Below are positions 7,314 through 8,592 of a stretch of 8,592 nucleotides of DNA, in pieces. Each line of letters starts with the position of its first letter. The stretch's first letter is position 1. The notes beneath the pieces are model-generated. The model searched no databases. It saw only the letters and a list, made by a program, of their open reading frames with translations, and was not told the DNA's origin. The DNA is from a bacterium (GTDB lineage Bacteria; Planctomycetota; J058; JAJDCP01), in contig JAUIEM010000418.1 in the NCBI GenBank assembly GCA_030428695.1, positions 1-8,592 of the forward strand, read 5' to 3'. The translations under genes and the position numbers were made by a program.

Positions 7314-7362
7314 TCGGACCCGGCATCGGACTCGGACCCGGGTTCGGGCTAGAACGGGTCCG
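7314..7362. repeat. TCGGACCCGG direct repeats plus inverted copy at the peptidase stop codon
   Basis: TCGGACCCGG occurs at 7314-7323 and again at 7332-7341. The inverted form CGGGTCCG at 7355-7362, in the last codons of the minus-strand gene, can pair with CGGACCCG at 7333-7340 across a 14-nt loop that contains the TAG stop (7351-7349). This could act as a weak 3'-end hairpin for the minus-strand transcript. Confidence 0.5.
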
Positions 7363-8590
7363 GCTGCCCGCCGAGCGGCTCCTGCGGCCGCCAGTCGGGG
7401 GCCGGACGGCGGGTGCTGCGGCCCTTGTAGGTCGTCTTCCCGCCGTACCAGTAGCGCACGGTGCCGTCCGCCTCGACGAAGTAGTCGCTGACGACCGTGG
7501 TGTCGAGGTTCTTGGCCGGCTTGTCGGCGCGGTAGGCGTTGACCACCCAGCGGGCCTCGATGCTCGCGGCGCCGGGCGCGTCGCGCAGGGAGCGCATCAG
7601 CCGCGAGATCGGCACCACCTTCTGGTCGAGGCGGATCCAGCTCGAGCGGTACAGGAGCTTGCTGCTCGCCCGCTCGATCAGCAGCAGGCGGGCGATGGCG
7701 CGGGGCTTGAAGTCGGTGCGGACGCGGCTGCCGACCTCCTTCATGCGGCCGATGCCGAGCATCGGCCCGATCACGTGGTTGCGGACGGTACCGTACCAGG
7801 AGTCCTCGTAGGTGCCGTTGCTCCTGACCGGCATCTTCGGCTCGTCCGCCTTCATGTTCATGCGGTAGCAGGCGCCGGTGTCCCAGGCCTGGTAGAGGCG
7901 CTTCTTCGGGTGGTGGCGCAGGACGATGGCGAGGTGGCCGCGGTTGTCCTTGGGGTTGGTCGGCTGCCCCCACAGCATCGCCGTGCCCGGCCGGAACTTC
8001 TGCCAGTCCTCCGCGCTCCACTTGTCGCAGCGGTTGCCCTTCGGCTGCCAGAGCTCACCGAGCTTCTTGAAGTAGTTGCGGGTGTACAGGCTGCAGTCGA
8101 GCTCCGGCCCGGTGTAGCCGTAGGCCGCCATCGCCATGCAGGTCTGCTGCTGGCAGCAGGCGACGATCGGATACTCGCCGGTCGCCTGCAGGTGCTTCCA
8201 CCAGCCGCCGCCGTACAGGCCGTTGGGCAGCCGGTAGGGCAGGGGGGTGAAGAACTCCGCGACCACCCGGGCCCACTGCTCGTCCTGGCTCATCGGCAGG
8301 GTGTTGTAGTCGTCCGCCGCGAACACGTCGCCGAGGCCCTGCTTCACCCTCGCACCGATGGCCTGGACGATCGCCGGCAGCTCCGAGCCCCCGGCCGCCG
8401 GCGCGGGCAGGGCGTTGATCGTGCGCATGATCTTCGGCGCGAGCTTCGGATGGTCGGGGTCGTCGTTCGGCTTCGGCGGCGGGGGCGCGCCCCCCGGCGC
8501 AGGCGGCGCGCCCGGAGCGGCCGGCGCCCCGGCCGCGATCCACAGAATCGCGGCCAGCAGCCCGGCGAAGATGGCGGGCCGCCGCCGCAT
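7349..8590 (-). CDS. secreted NlpC/P60-like cysteine peptidase or amidase (putative)
   Basis: A 413-residue protein of uncertain function. The N-terminus has three arginines, a hydrophobic run to about residue 20 and an A-G-A-P-A-A type cleavage region, then a Pro/Gly/Ala linker to about 41, so it is probably exported. The middle has the order expected of an NlpC/P60 or CHAP-like fold: C151 at the head of a helix (C-M-A-M-A-A-Y), then F-R-P-G-T-A-M-L-W (199-207, like the P-G-D-hydrophobic strand) and R-G-H219-L-A-I-V-L, with Q234 or D237 as a possible third polar residue. Cysteines at 145, 146, 151, 166, 188 and 241 could form disulfides. The last 160 residues are a basic domain I do not recognise. 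The usual Asp-Cys pair is not present (T-C instead), so this is a distant member at best. The start ATG lies 2 bp from the window edge, so its ribosome site cannot be seen; the signal-peptide shape supports it. The gene is convergent with the kinase. Confidence 0.7.
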   Translation of the reverse strand: MRRRPAIFAGLLAAILWIAAGAPAAPGAPPAPGGAPPPPKPNDDPDHPKLAPKIMRTINALPAPAAGGSELPAIVQAIGARVKQGLGDVFAADDYNTLPMSQDEQWARVVAEFFTPLPYRLPNGLYGGGWWKHLQATGEYPIVACCQQQTCMAMAAYGYTGPELDCSLYTRNYFKKLGELWQPKGNRCDKWSAEDWQKFRPGTAMLWGQPTNPKDNRGHLAIVLRHHPKKRLYQAWDTGACYRMNMKADEPKMPVRSNGTYEDSWYGTVRNHVIGPMLGIGRMKEVGSRVRTDFKPRAIARLLLIERASSKLLYRSSWIRLDQKVVPISRLMRSLRDAPGAASIEARWVVNAYRADKPAKNLDTTVVSDYFVEADGTVRYWYGGKTTYKGRSTRRPAPDWRPQEPLGGQPDPF

Positions 8591-8592
8591 GT

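Larger units (their letters stand above)
6955..7348. other. 394-bp intergenic region between convergent genes, repeat-rich, no gene seen
   Basis: No credible coding frame; short open frames here are unrelated to any motif I know and lack ribosome sites. The gap holds two small palindromes just after the kinase stop (GGGACGTCCC at 6969-6978 and GCCCGGGC at 6983-6990), two exact copies of a 17-mer, two copies of gggacccgc (7017-7025 and 7155-7163), a strong hairpin at 7102-7139 and GGACCC-type repeats at the peptidase stop. Its base composition is less extreme than the flanking genes in 7190-7310. Both neighbouring genes end here, so transcription termination is the most likely job. Confidence 0.7.

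Noticed and set aside
6795..8021. A 408-codon minus-strand frame crossing the kinase end, the gap and half of the peptidase gene.
   Set aside because: Its sequence has no recognisable domain, and it overlaps two well-supported genes out of frame.

Overview
The window is very GC-rich. Nearly all codons end in G or C, so long spurious open frames appear on both strands. It carries five real genes. The long Hanks-type Ser/Thr kinase with a D-W-G-L-A motif and a huge TPR ectodomain, beside a lipoprotein with a pilin-like domain, suggests a bacterium of the Planctomycetes or a similar large-genome lineage such as a myxobacterium-like deltaproteobacterium. This is an inference from gene style; no rRNA or marker gene is present.

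Layout. (1) 1-1306, minus: N-terminal 435 residues of a SARP/BTAD-type transcriptional regulator with an ATPase domain, cut by the window edge; its ATPase part contains a 30-bp in-frame tandem repeat. (2) 1353-2465, minus: alanine dehydrogenase (ald) with all four textbook active-site residues. It lies directly upstream of the regulator in the same direction. The two are linked by a 16-codon mini-ORF that overlaps the ald stop (TGATG) and the regulator start (GTGA). (3) 2466-2606: divergent intergenic region with a -10-like TATACT serving the plus strand. (4) 2607-3101, plus: small lipoprotein with a repetitive Pro/Thr/Glu/Asp linker, a D-x-D-x-D-G-x-x-D loop and a C-terminal domain resembling the globular part of type IV pilin-like proteins. 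(5) 3160-6954, plus: 1264-residue transmembrane Ser/Thr kinase with a cytoplasmic catalytic domain (H-N-D in place of H-R-D), one membrane helix and about 800 residues of TPR-like helices outside. It has its own TATACT box. (6) 6955-7348: a non-coding gap between convergent genes, full of short repeats and a strong hairpin. (7) 7349-8590, minus: secreted protein with an NlpC/P60-like Cys/His arrangement, probably a cysteine peptidase or amidase acting on the envelope.

How they may work together. The ald-regulator pair looks like one transcription unit. The lipoprotein and kinase are codirectional and 58 nt apart, so the lipoprotein could be an envelope partner or ligand of the kinase ectodomain. 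Alanine supply, a possible wall hydrolase and an envelope-spanning kinase give a loose cell-envelope theme, but no functional link is proven by the sequence. I found no tRNA, rRNA, CRISPR array, insertion sequence or phage gene.
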